DNA from: Campylorhamphus procurvoides
Lineage: Eukaryota; Chordata; Aves; Passeriformes; Dendrocolaptidae
Length of the DNA: 64,000 bases
Direction of reading: 5' to 3'
NCBI GenBank assembly: GCA_013396655.1
Contig: WBMV01008568.1
Coordinates: forward strand, 1,097,329 to 1,161,328
Shown: positions 1 through 12,033 of the stretch, piece by piece
Numbering within the stretch: position 1 is the stretch's first letter
Layout: every line of letters starts with the position of its first letter
Position numbers and translations under genes: made by a program
Notes under the pieces: generated by a model
Database searches by the model: none
What the model saw: only the letters and a program-made list of their open reading frames with translations
Told to the model about the DNA's origin: nothing

Positions 1-3000
1 ATGTCTGTGCAAGGCAGATTCTGATTTATACAGGTAATGTGCAAAGTGAAGTTTGGCTCAAAGCATGTCTTGACAGTATGCATAGATACAATTCCACAGA
101 GTGATAAATTGTGGGTTAATTCCTGAGTGAAAGTACTAGGTGTTGTTTATAGATTGAGTGTTCACTTTTGAACACTCTGCTGACAAGGGACGTGAATCTA
201 AAATGCAGCAAGCAACCCTGCCATGAGGTTTGTGCCATCATTGGTATCATCTTCATGAAAAGAAGTTTTGTCTTTGAAAGCAATGCTGACAAAAACGCTG
301 GTAGGTTCACACTGCAAGGGGAGGTACTGCAACTGTGCTGGAATTCCTGCCTCTTTGTGGCTTGCATGCCTTATGAGTTCATTTCCTCCAGGTTTCTTCT
401 TTCTGGTACCTTGTGAAGGGCCCTTGGTGTATGAGGGATCATGCACTGAAACTTCGGATCGTAGCATGAAGCACCAAGTGTATAGATAGACAGCAGCTGT
501 TTGTTAGGAAGAACTGTGTCTGCTGGAAGTTCTTGACGTTACTTCTTTGTCATTCTCCAATGTTGCCTGTTTGAGACTTTGGCATACTCCTACTTCTTTG
601 TACAATACCCACAATCCTTCCTTTTCTTGTTGTTTCTTACTTCCCTGTTCCACAGGGAAGGCTGGACATCTACTTTCCACTGGCAGAAAATTAACTGTTT
701 GTGTATGCAGTCAGTTCTCCACTTACTTGAATTAGCAAAAAAAAAACCAAAATGCATTCATTTAAATATTTAATTTTCTACATTTCAAAAATATTGTTTG
801 TAGTTATTTTTAACCTGCTTTCCTAGGGAAAGATGTTCCTGCAATCATTTTTCACTAACCACCCACTGTTAATAACTTCAGTGGCCTTTGTGTTGATCAC
901 AAACTTCAGGTAGGGCAGAGATCTCAGTTATGAAATCCACAGCCTCATGAACACAGGAGAGGTAGAAGGCCGGGCATCCACTTACCAGGCAGGTGGGGCT
1001 GCCATGCGAGGTCAGTCCTTACTGCTGGAAGTGCGAGGATCCGCATGGAGACTTCACAAGGATGGTACTCAGTGTGGGGCACTGCTGACTACCAGGAGCT
1101 GAAGCGGGAAGGGCCAGTCCCAGCACAGGTGCCCTTCCTTCACCTGCCTTCAGTGCTCTCCTCACGACTGCTTCTTGGCTCTTCTTGACATGCTGCTCAG
1201 GAGAACACCTCCAAATCATGAACATAAATGCTGTACAAGAATATACCGGCCTTTCAATTTGCCCTTGGATATTCCTTCTGCACCTCTTCGTGTGGTCTCA
1301 GATTGCTGACCCTTGGCTCTTGTCTCCCTTGTGCACGAGTCTCTTCTTTTTCTTATTTCCTTGTAGTAGGACAACCCAGGACATATTGGCCTGGATCCTA
1401 CTGACACCATCCTTTTTGCTTGTCTCGAAGCCCTCTTACCTCTGCCAAGGCATTACGGCATAGTTGTCTGGTTCCTTCGGGAATATACCAGTAGAAAAAG
1501 AGCTAGGCACCGTAGCAGGTGTGGATGGGCTTGAAACATGGCTATGCTTTGGAGACAGCTGCTGCAGATACAGACCTGTGTTGTGAACAGTTCATGTTCG
1601 TGTCCTGATGTCATTACAGAAACATGGTTGTACCATTAGTGGTCCAAAGGCTAAGAATGCACGTTTCAAGATAAACTCATTGCATCAAATCACAGAGTTG
1701 GTTACACAAACAAAACACAAAGTCATCAGAAAACATGTTTTTTCTGGTAGTGCCCTTTTATTCTTTCAGCAGCAAGATTAACATTATACTACAATGTTAC
1801 TCAGTGGAGGGACCATATTTGAAGTAAAACAATAAAACAAAATTTAGAAACAGCCAATAAGCAAATGCTGAAGTTGGCTGTATGAATTATGATACAGTAA
1901 ATTCAACTTCTAACATTCTTCTGATTTTATGGTATGAAAGAGATGGAAGAAGTTTGGTTTGGTTTGTCTTAATTTTTCAGGTTTCTTCACTGTTTTGTCT
2001 TGCTTTTAAACATTAGACAAATTATCCCTCTTCGGTTTGACACCACACACTTGCTGTGTGGTTTGTGGTCCCAGTCCTGCAACTTGGCACGTGTTTGGGA
2101 CTGAAGCTGTTTGGAAATGGCACTTTCAGCATAGATAATTGCAGCAGGAATGCTGCTTTTGAGGTATCTTCAAACTTGAAGATGACCATAACTTAGTAGA
2201 GCTGCTTTTCTCAGTAGTCTGCCGGTGACTATTGGAAAAGAGTATGGTAACCTGTCCAGGAGACACAGGCACCTGTGTGGGCACCTTTTATACTAAGTCT
2301 GCTGCTGCTTCAGCTTCAGTTTTACACCTGCTGCATTGTTTCTCTGTTTAGTGTTTCAGCAATTAAATAATATAGTAGCCTTTAGAAGTGTGTTTGCAAC
2401 TGTTCACAGAAAAGTAGTACATACTTAAACTAATTTAAAAAATCCCTTTTTTCAATTCACTGGTCAAGTGAATTTCTGTTTGGCTTAAGCAGATTTTGAA
2501 ATCCTGTCTATGTCATTTGTCTTGTTAATAAATTAGTTCACATCACATAATTAGGAATAGATTTGAAATCTATAAAGATCAAAAATACATATATTTTTAA
2601 CAGTGATAAATAATTTTCTGACATAATAGCCAAAATAGAGTGCCATGAAGCTATTAGTAGTAAATTAAATTTTTAGGTATGTAATTTGGTATAAATACTG
2701 ACAAGCTGGGGAAAAAAAAGAAAAATAACCCCAAACAACAAACACATACTCATTAGTCATTCAGTTTAGCAGCACAGAGGCAGCAGTCAGCCAGGGTGTG
2801 CATTTTTATGTCTGCTTCAATTGCACACTTCATTTATTTGGACATGGCATAGGCGGCTTTCTCTGTCACACGGCATCACTGCACGATTAGCAAGTTGCGC
2901 CCCAGGGCAGCTGGGACGCTTTGCTGGGGCAGATGTTCTTTTCAGCTTATTCAGTGGCCGTTGTAGGGTTGTTTACTGTTGTCATAGCTACCTGCATTTC

Positions 3001-3730
3001 CATAGCAGCCGAGCTGTTCTGTGTGAAACAAGTGAATATAGTTATAAAAGGATCATATTTTGTTCTGTCTCTATAACTTACCATCTGTCAGCTGACTGTT
3101 CATGATGGATTCAGAAACCAATTTAAGAATAACAGCAGCCAGCTGATGATTTTTGCTTATATTAAAGTGACAGGAGATGAGGATGTGAATAAGTTGGTGC
3201 TTCCAATGTAACGCTAGTTTCTTTTTTCTTCTTTAACTGTAGCAGTTTGACTTCCAACCCTTTCTCAAACTTTGCTGAAGTCTTTCTTGACGAATCAAAA
3301 TGACTGAGTGTCATCTTCTGTACTTGCTCAGGTGTAGGCATTCCTTACGCTTTCCCACTCTCCTGTCAGCTCATCCCTCTCTGTTGCTTCCAAATTGTGA
3401 TGTCGCACCTGCTTTCACAGATTCTTTGTAATGCAATCTAATACTCTCCACAGAATTAAACAGCCAGTTGATGAGGCTGACTGCAAAGGTATCATGCACA
3501 CATGAGCACGAATATGGTTTGGTGACACAGGTCACTGTGCTCTACTTAGCAGTAGCAATGGGATCACATCCAAGTTTGTGGGTAAATTCAATGTGTGATC
3601 AACAAGCCCTCTGAATAATAAACTGTCATACCTTTTCACTGCAGAGATTTGGTTGAACCTATAGTTTAGCAACGGGGGCAAGAAGATTAGCCCAGTTGTA
3701 AATAATGTATTTATTGGTTGATTTTTCCAG
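1..3730 (+). other. FOXN3: FOXN3 intron (3' part), upstream of the cassette exon
   Basis: This stretch precedes the first recognisable FOXN3 exon and ends in a good acceptor, a pyrimidine-rich run followed by CAG at 3728-3730. I searched it by eye for the preceding FOXN3 exon, which ends just after the forkhead domain, and did not find it, so that exon should lie upstream of the window. The open frames here are short and show no recognisable domain. I see no clear interspersed repeat. The DNA is moderately AT-rich. Confidence 0.75.
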
Positions 3731-3796
3731 ATCCTGACATTGATGCTGCCACTGCCATGATGCTTTTGAATACTCCCCCTGAGATACAAGCAGGTT
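3731..3796 (+). CDS. FOXN3: FOXN3 cassette exon, 66 nt, 22 residues
   Basis: The exon reads (G)AT then [19 protein letters not shown] followed by A, G and a split codon. This matches the 22-residue segment that distinguishes the longer from the shorter FOXN3 isoform as I remember them. It is flanked by an acceptor (TTTTTCCAG) and a consensus donor (GTGAGT at 3797). It starts and ends in phase 1 and is exactly 66 nt, so inclusion or skipping preserves the frame. Inclusion joins to the next exon as A-G-F-P-S-G-V; skipping would join the upstream exon directly to V-P-S-G-V. It lies C-terminal to the forkhead domain, so it should not alter DNA contacts. The recognition comes from remembered family sequence, not a search. 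An alternative donor lies 3 nt upstream (see findings). Confidence 0.95.
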
Positions 3797-5645
3797 GTGA
3801 GTAGATATTTCTATAGCATATAGCAACATAGACATGTAAAGTTAATATTCTCTTTTATAAGTATACCGCATACCAGATAAAAAGGATCTAATAAAGAAAT
3901 ATAACTTCCCTTGTAGACCCTTACACTTCCTTGACCCTTACATGAGTATAATTTTGTGGTTCATATTACATTCTTTGTTACATGAATAATATTAATCCGT
4001 GATCTCTAGTGTAAAAGAGGGGTTATTGTTATTCATGACATACACTTAAATGAGTAACATACTATTATCCATACTGATAGAAAGACCTGAGGCAACAGCC
4101 AGGAGAAAGGCAGGGAGAGAAAGAGAGCAAGAGAGTGAAGGGTACATGGCATATGGTTTTGTTTTCATTTTGTTTTGATTTGACTCCCATCGTGTGAGTT
4201 ACCATAGCCATCTGGATACTTTCCATTCACTTGGGCACTGTTTCAGCTCCTTCCTTGCACACATCCTGCCCGTTTTGCTTTTTTTTTGCTCTGACTGATG
4301 CAAGGCAGTAGGCAGGCTACAGGGAGCAAAGAGAGGTCTCATTTCCTGTCAATACTATCCCTCCTCTTCTGTGACCAGACCTAAGGTTTTGATGCTGTGT
4401 ATTAACAGAGCATTGAAGAGGTCTTGGTCCCCACTGTACTGGGCTGTGCAAAATTGTCCTGCCCCAGAGAGCTTGCAGTGAAGGTATTAAAGGAATCCAT
4501 AGTGGAATACAGCTGCACAAAACCAGGGAATACAAGAAAACAAGCACATCGCTGGTCAGCAAGCACGGTAGTAATGCCAAATAACAGGCAGCTGTAAAAA
4601 CTAAAGGCAGAAGTTAAAATAGAAGCCATTATCAAGCCTGTCTAGCATCACTGCTATTGTTCTAGCCTGGGCAACCAAATCCAAATTCTGGGGGAAGCCT
4701 TGATTCGCACTTTGATACTCTGCCTGGGGAAAGAGTCAATTACCATCAAAGCATTTCACATGCAGTAGAGGAAAGATATCCTCTGATCCTGCCAGAGGAA
4801 TGCCTCTTGAGAAGCCTCTCTTGGTAGTGCGTGATGTACCAAAACACACTCTGTACTGGAAAGAAAAGAGTGGTCCTTGTCCTCTCCTAAGCAGCCTTCA
4901 GGGACTGTACATGGTAAAAGGGTGACTAGTCCCCTCTTTGTGTAGGTAAGAAGAAGGAAGGATTTTATTGGGAAGAGGAGGTTACCCTTGGGCTTACTGG
5001 GAAGAACAAAATGAGACATCTTCCAAAGGATCCCATATTTGAAGAAGTCAGATTTGTGGGGCAGAGAAAAGATGAAAATGAGTTGATGTAGATTGAAAGT
5101 GCAGGGGTAAAAGGATATACGAAAGAGGGAAGGGGACATAAAGCAGCACGTGCATAGAAAAGGATGAGGAAAACACAGAGTAATATGAACTGGAGGAACT
5201 GGAGAACAGGAGAGGATTGCAGAGAAGAACATGAGTAGATCCATAGTTCTAAACCTGTACTAAACACACTGCAGACTTGTATCACGTGCACATTTGCCAG
5301 CATTGCAGTGGAAGCGATTTGGAGATTTTTACACTGTCGTTTCACAGACATCATCATTTGAAGGTTGGCAAATCTCTACCCCTGTGTCACCTTCCCAGTG
5401 GGCTCTTGTGCCAGGATGTCAGAAGCGAGCAGGAGATGAAAGCAGAAAGATGATTCCTCATTCACGTTTCTCCCTCCTTGATGTTCACAAGTAATGAGAT
5501 CCTCCTCTGTGCCTTTAAACTCAAATGTAGGGTCTACTTTAGAAGTTCATGAATCCTTCCAGACATTGGCAGAATTACCAGGAGGAAAGGGCAGAAGTTT
5601 TTATCCTAACTCAGAAGTCCTCTAAATTACAAAAGAGAAATATTT

Positions 5646-5662
5646 GGGGGGGGAGGGGAGGG
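5646..5662 (+). repeat. G-rich tract with quadruplex potential
   Basis: An eight-G run is followed by A, a four-G run, A and a three-G run. Four G-triplets with one-base loops can be drawn if the long run supplies two of them. It sits in the FOXN3 intron on the coding strand. The quadruplex is an inference from base pattern only. Confidence 0.5.
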
Positions 5663-7031
5663 AACGGTGAGTGGATACCTTGAGGAAGTGAATCAGCCTG
5701 TCCTATGAATTGCAGATGGGTCTCACTTAAGTACCATATTAAGAAAATCTGAGGCAGCTTAATTAACTGTTACTGCACCTTAAGAAACAATTGCATGACA
5801 AAAACCACATATAAAATTAGTTTTTAAATAAAAGGCAGTTTGGTTATAGAAGTTTCACTGCGATATTGAGCATCATCTAGAAGCTCACAGTTCCTTCTCT
5901 GCTCTGTCAGTGACTGCAGTGGTCTGCAAGTCAAGCTGTGAATGATCAGGGCAGTAAGCATGCAGGCACTCTTTGATCCCTTGAAGACTGAGAGTTCTGT
6001 TCCTGGTATCAAACTGTGGTGTCAAGTATGTGCATAAGGGCTGCAAAATGCTCCACCTTCTGAAGACAAGATTTGAAGAGGGAAGGACACTGTGCAGTTT
6101 GGCCACAGGTGTTAATACCTGACTGAAAACTCTCTTGGTCCAAGAGTCTAACTCCAAACATGCCACTTACTGACAAAACAAAGAGTCAGATGGAGGCAGA
6201 ATCTGAGGTAATTTTACTGTACAACAGCTCTACAACTCAGAAAGTTTAAAACTCTGGTCCGTTAAGGCCGTTGCCTATCCTACAAACATTTAACTATTGT
6301 TGTGACAAGTGGATACCGCTAAAGCAGATTGTGACAGAGTCTGAATTCATTTTCTGTGGATGGTTACATGTGTTGGCTTTTGACTTTGAAGACATCTTGG
6401 ACTAAAAGCTGCTTTTTGAGCGACATAAAAACCCATGTTCATCTAGGCAATGTGGGTGCTAAAGGCATCTTTAGGTTGAAGTTAGCTACAGCAATTATTC
6501 AAAGTCTTATTGAAATTTTTTCTTTTAATATAGTCTGTCAGAAAGGAATCCCATCTCAGTGGCATTAGAAAATCAAGAGTAAACTATTCCTGCTTTGTAA
6601 CAAATTGTTAATGAACTTTACTGTTCTAAATGACCATTTAAAATTCCACACCCATGTGTGAAACACTGCTAACAACAACAACTGAGTTCTAAAATCAGCT
6701 TTTGCTTTTATATGAAATCTTGATGTGGTGCCTGACAAACATTGGTTACCATTTACCCCAGTTGCACCATGCTTTAGTTTTCATTCAAAAAAAACCAAAA
6801 AGGCAGAATAGAAGAGAGAAACACTGTTATTAGGATTATTTTGTGTTTGTGTGGGTTTTACTTTGTAGACTCATGAAATTGATTCTTCACATTGCAGCTA
6901 AAGGTTAGGAATAATGCAATTATAGTTAAGAGTGTTAACATCAGAAATCAATTTCTAAATTATTAACACTTTGCTGTATATTCACAGACCAGATGCTTTT
7001 AGATTGTAACTGAAGGCAGAAGTTCAAAGTA

Positions 7032-7076
7032 GCCAGCTGTATGCAGGTTTCTACTGAAACATGCAATCCAGCTGGC
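7032..7076. other. Imperfect inverted repeat (hairpin), intronic
   Basis: The left arm GCCAGCTG (7032-7039) is the reverse complement of CAGCTGGC (7069-7076). Inside it TGCA (7042-7045) pairs with TGCA (7062-7065), and GTTTC (7047-7051) pairs with GAAAC (7056-7060) around a TACT loop. This gives 17 base pairs in three blocks, separated by one G-A mismatch and a small internal loop. Pairing does not clearly extend outward, so it is shorter than a normal microRNA precursor. No known family is recognised. Confidence 0.6.
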
Positions 7077-8842
7077 ACTAAGAGTTAATTCGTGAAAGAT
7101 ACTGTGATATGCTAAGGAAGGGCATGTAGGAACATAGATTTAATACTTCTTTTGCCTCAGTTATTGAAGTCCTTGTGTTTCATCAGGTTTTGTGTGGTTT
7201 GATTATGTTTAAAAAGAAACAGCAACTGGAACACCTGCTTTCCTCAGTAACAGATATCACAAGCTAAGAATACTTCGGATTTTTATTAGTAGCCAGTTCA
7301 TGAATATTAATTCCAAAATATGTGATTTGCATTAAAAACTGTCTCATGACCTGCAGGGGACTGGGTACTGTCTGGCCCATCTTGAGCAAGTTTCATCAAA
7401 TTTTTAGGCCTGTTTCCCTGATGGGAATCTAATTCGCAGAGAGGACAGAGGAAAAAGGAATGGGGACCAAATGGTAGGGCTCAGTTCAGAAGTCATGTGA
7501 AGTCCGTAACTTAGTTTTGTACAGTTGGGTTTTTGTACAAAAGATTTTCAACACTTCAATTCTTAAGAATGTCTTGAAAGTAAATACTACCAGCTGTCAC
7601 TCCAGCATAACATTTCCTACTCTTACGAGTGTAGTATCCTGAGCATGTCATACAGTCTTGCCAAACCACCGTGCTTTGCCATGATTAAAATGGAGATTGG
7701 TTTTGGTGATTTTGCAGCATACTTGAATTCCTGAGATTCAGGTCACTGGAAGCATGTAAGCAGAGCAACACCTTCTTAATTTGTGAGGTTATTCTGAATT
7801 TGCAGCCATTTGCTCTTCGGGAAAGACCAGTGGGAAGTGAGTATGTATAGTGTATTGCCGCTACTGCAGGTGAACAGTGCCATGGTCAGAAGTATTATCC
7901 TGGAAATATTGATCTAATTCAAGAAGCTTTTCACTCAGTGCTATTACACATAGCTTCAAATTCATTCATAATCCTTTGCCCATTGCTGTGTAATTTGTGA
8001 ATTGCACATAAATGTAAGTATATTGCTCAAGCTAAAGTTTAGTACTGCAAACACCTATAAAACAGTGCTCACAGAAGGAGTTTGGGTAGAAACCAGGAAA
8101 CTGAGAGTCCTCCCTCCTCTGAACATCCATCTTCTGGTTTCAGTACTGCTCATGACTACTCATTCAGGTTGGCTGGAAAGGGGTGGCCTTCAGAAGACTT
8201 TTAACACTGATTTTGAGGGTGGTTCCTTATAGGAGACTGAAGTGCTGTGGTGGAGATGTTGGGGAAGATAAAGAGTGTGGAGTTTTGCTGGGTGCTTCCA
8301 AAAAAGCAGGTTTTCCAAGGGTGAAACCAGTGTCTCTCTGGTTTGGAAATCTTTATTAATCTTTGTCTGAAAGCACATAAAACCCAGACTAGATGTGTAT
8401 GTTTTAAATTTGGTGGGAGGAGAAGTAATTCCCTAAAGAGATGTACTAATACTTTATGCTTCTAAAATTGTACTCCAGTGAAATTTGCTTTTTAGGCTAA
8501 TGCAAGTGGATTGTATATGTGGAAGATATATATACAGGAATCAAGACCCCAAAAAGTTGCCTTAATGACAGTCAGAAATTCTCCAAATAGGATAAAATAG
8601 AACATACTGTTTTCTTGAGAGATTTTTATTGTATATGAAACTTGATAGCTCTTAAGTTACTTATAGTGTTTGTGGTCAAGTCACTTATTGTAACTTAGCA
8701 GACAGCTTCCAGCCTAACTTTTTATAGCAGAAAATGATAAATCATTGACAGTAAAATGTCTCATAAAGCTATTTTTCTGACAATTTTGTTTCAAAGCAAA
8801 AACTAGGAAAAGATTTTCAGAAGGTTCAAGCTTTCCATTCCA

Positions 8843-8930
8843 GTTGCTGGGTTTTGGTTGGCAGTTTTTTGTTGGGTTGGTTGGTTTTGGTTTTTTGTGG
8901 TTCTTTTGGAGTTTTGGTTTTGGTTTTTTT
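8843..8930. repeat. T/G-rich low-complexity tract (GGTTTT-like)
   Basis: Repeated GGTT, GGTTTT and TTTTTTG words with almost no A or C. Similar tracts occur at 26668-26747 and 30860-30924, and an A/C-rich counterpart at about 37885-37912. These are simple-sequence tracts without coding content. Confidence 0.8.
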
Positions 8931-11620
8931 AAATTCGGTGTTTACATATTAAGTCATTAAAGTGATGGAATAAAATTGTAAAGAAAACTTACGTACATGA
9001 AATACTTTCTACTTCTTTCCCCCTACTCCTAATACTCTTAGGCAGGATGTGAGTGTGATAGGATTATCAGGATCCATTTCTTTCCTCCACCTCAAATTTT
9101 TGTTTAGAGCAAGTGGCTTGTTGGATGCATCCTAGATTCACAGTTTGTAAGGAATTTAAGAGCTGTAAAAATATCCTTGAGTAGTAAAATAGAAGTTAGG
9201 CAGATGGCATCAAATTTATGCCTGGGATAAGATAGTTGAAGTTAATAAAGTTACACATTCGGCAGATAACATTTGCTTTTGGCAACTCCTAATGTCCCAT
9301 CAATTATACATCATCAGCAATTTCCTATTTTCAGTTCTTGTAGCCCAAGACAAAGTACTCTGCTAAACTCTGTACTGGAAGGAAGCTTGGCAGAAAAGAG
9401 CTGAAGCTGGCAGATACTAGCAGAAACTCAGTACCTCTTGTCTATAATGATTTCTTCAGTGCTACAAGAGATGGGTCAGGGAAGAGAGCCCTGAGATAAA
9501 TACATGTGCGTATGATGACAAAAGAAGCAAAAACCCAGTCTATCCCTACAAGATACTTTCACGCTCTAATATTGCACTTTTTTAAAGTTCATTTTCAATG
9601 AATACTATTCAGTCTTCATTACTAAGTATTGGCTACCTTGAGTTAGACAGTTTGGTGAAATGTATGCTTGTTTCTCAGATGAAACAAAGACCGTGTTATG
9701 TTTGTTACCCCTTTCTTTTTTATTTTCTTCATTGACAACAAATCTCACTCAGTGCTGATACTTCATTTCACTTCCATGTGCCAACATTTAACCAAGAAGG
9801 TAGTTTCCTTTTTTGTTGAGCTGTTGGGATGTCAGTGTGTCTGGTGACTCTGCCCATTGTGTATTTCCTCCTTTTCCATTTCAAGTTTACCAAATTGCTA
9901 CATTTATGGTTGACAATCAAATCTTCAGGGAAGGACACGGTCTGACATGGTGTTGATTGGAGTGAAGGGCTTGCATGAGGTGGTTGTCTCAGCTGGAGGG
10001 GAAAAGCTGTACACGCACTTGCAATTAAGAGATTATGGATGCATTCTGTTGAGAGATGTGATGAAAGAAGTCCATAGTTTGGGATATTCTACTCAGCTAA
10101 TGTGCACTCAAGACCATGCTCTGGATTGACATAGTCCCACACTGGCTATGGAGTGATCATATGGCCATCTACTTACTTTCCAGCTAGGGAACCTGAGCAC
10201 AGGATACAAATTAACACTGGATTTTTGAAGGGCTTCTGTTCTGATATTTTTAACACTATCTGAACAGAGTATTTTGGTGGATTGAGATTATGGTATGTTC
10301 TCCCACACGTCATTCACTGTATTTTCTGTTAAACTATAGCATGAATGTTCACTACAATAGACAGATTTTTATCCCTTGGAGAATTTCAGAGATGCAGTCT
10401 TGATTTTTTACATAAGCAGCATAAGATCCAAAAATCATTTCCCCATTCATGCAGCAGATTAGGGGCAGATTCTTTGTATACAATTTCACTCTACTCCAGT
10501 GGAAGTAAATTCCTGGTTTTAAGTTTCCTGAGAGCTGAGTGACCTTTGAAAACATAGCAGTGATGAAAGTTGAAAGGTGAATAATGATTTTCTTGTTTCA
10601 GACTCTTTGTGTTTCACTGGAAACATTTTGTGAAAGAGGAAACCTTCATCAAAGAGATGCACAGGTCCCTTTGCATTGTTTTACTGAGCTGAGTTTCTCA
10701 GACATAAACGGCTCTCATCACTTACACAGAAAAGGTGCAAATTACATTTCACACTTCTGCCTAGGAATTGGGAACCCTGTAACCTGCCTGTACCGTTGGT
10801 TAAAGAAGCATTAGAAGGGAGGGGACTGGACTGTAAGGTGTTAGTCCAGGCTGGCACTGATTGATGAAATGGCTTCGAGTAAATTATCTTACTTCCACAC
10901 ATTGGATCTTCAATCTGAAATATAAATACCTCAGCTCAAAGTATGCGTTTGAAACGTAGTTAAAGCTTGTAAGGCATAAATGTATCTTTGGAATAAATGC
11001 ACCATGTAATTTCCAGTAAATAATATACAACCCTTCAAAAGCACAGAGATGTAGAGATAATTCCCTGGATATAAGTAGCCATCTTCATACAGCCTGCACA
11101 AAGGCAGGAAGAGTGTGTGGGTACCAGAGACAATGTATCAGTAGTTTATATACATAGGTTTTTTTTAATCCTGTATTTGTTATTTTTGGGAACAATGAGT
11201 GTTGATGATTTAAATGTTATAAGTAGAGATGCATGTGCGAGAAAGATCAATCTTACTACAAATTAATGCCTTTTACCATTGAGTTATTTTGATCCTGCTT
11301 TTCATTTTAGGTTTAGAATGCTACAGAAACTAATTTACCATCAAGCTGGGATGTTTGGGGATTTTTTGCTTATGGTTCCAGACATTCACTGAAAGGATAC
11401 ACTGCATTGTCCAGTGTCCTCCTTCAGTGATCCATTGTATACCACCTTTCTGTTTGTCTGTCTGGGTGATGTAGTGGTATTGCTGCATCATAATTCAGAG
11501 TCTGGGGAAACAAAACCAAAAATCAGTAGTAATAGCACTGCTACTGTAAGCTGAAATAGTTACTGAATTCTGAGTGATGATTTCAGTACCCAGAGCTGTG
11601 GTGTACTTCAGAGAAAAGTT

Positions 11621-11638
11621 AGAATCACAGAATCATAG
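11621..11638 (-). repeat. Possible CR1 3'-tail remnant
   Basis: The string AGAATCACAGAATCATA is the typical reverse-strand tail of avian CR1 LINEs, but the sequence after it does not continue as recognisable CR1. It could be a very short 5'-truncated insertion or chance. The word TCATAGGCC recurs at about 11724, roughly 90 bp downstream. Confidence 0.3.
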
Positions 11639-12008
11639 GCCTCTTCTGGCCTGAATAGTCCTGTTGAAGCCTTTCAGTGAGTGATGGCATGCGGCACAGA
11701 CCAGACATCACTGAAGGAAATTTCATAGGCCGGAGAAAATACCAAGTTGTGTCTTTGGGGGTATTTTCAAAAGACAGCAAACTTCTCTGTTTTCTCTGCT
11801 TTTGAAGATTTGTTAATTCTTGAAGGGAAAATGTCGAGTGTGTGTTGAGGTGGGAATGTATTAATGTGAAGCCTTTGAAGAAAGTGTTTCCTGGGTAGCA
11901 CACTGTGATTTAGAAACCTGCAGTGGGTCAAGGAACATGGAGGATGGGTTCCAGTGAGGTTGTCAATGTATAGAAAGTCTAAGCTGTGAGACTTGGTAGT
12001 GTATTGTG

Positions 12009-12033
12009 TATATATATATATATATATATATAT
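12009..12033. repeat. (TA)n microsatellite
   Basis: An uninterrupted TA dinucleotide run of 25 bases in the FOXN3 intron. On the minus strand it is read as YIYIYIY inside an otherwise meaningless open frame. Confidence 0.97.

Noticed and set aside
4756..5244. 162-codon minus-strand frame in a FOXN3 intron
   Set aside because: It is Cys/Phe/Pro/Leu-rich with no domain, and comes from a purine-rich plus strand poor in minus-strand stops. It is best explained by composition.
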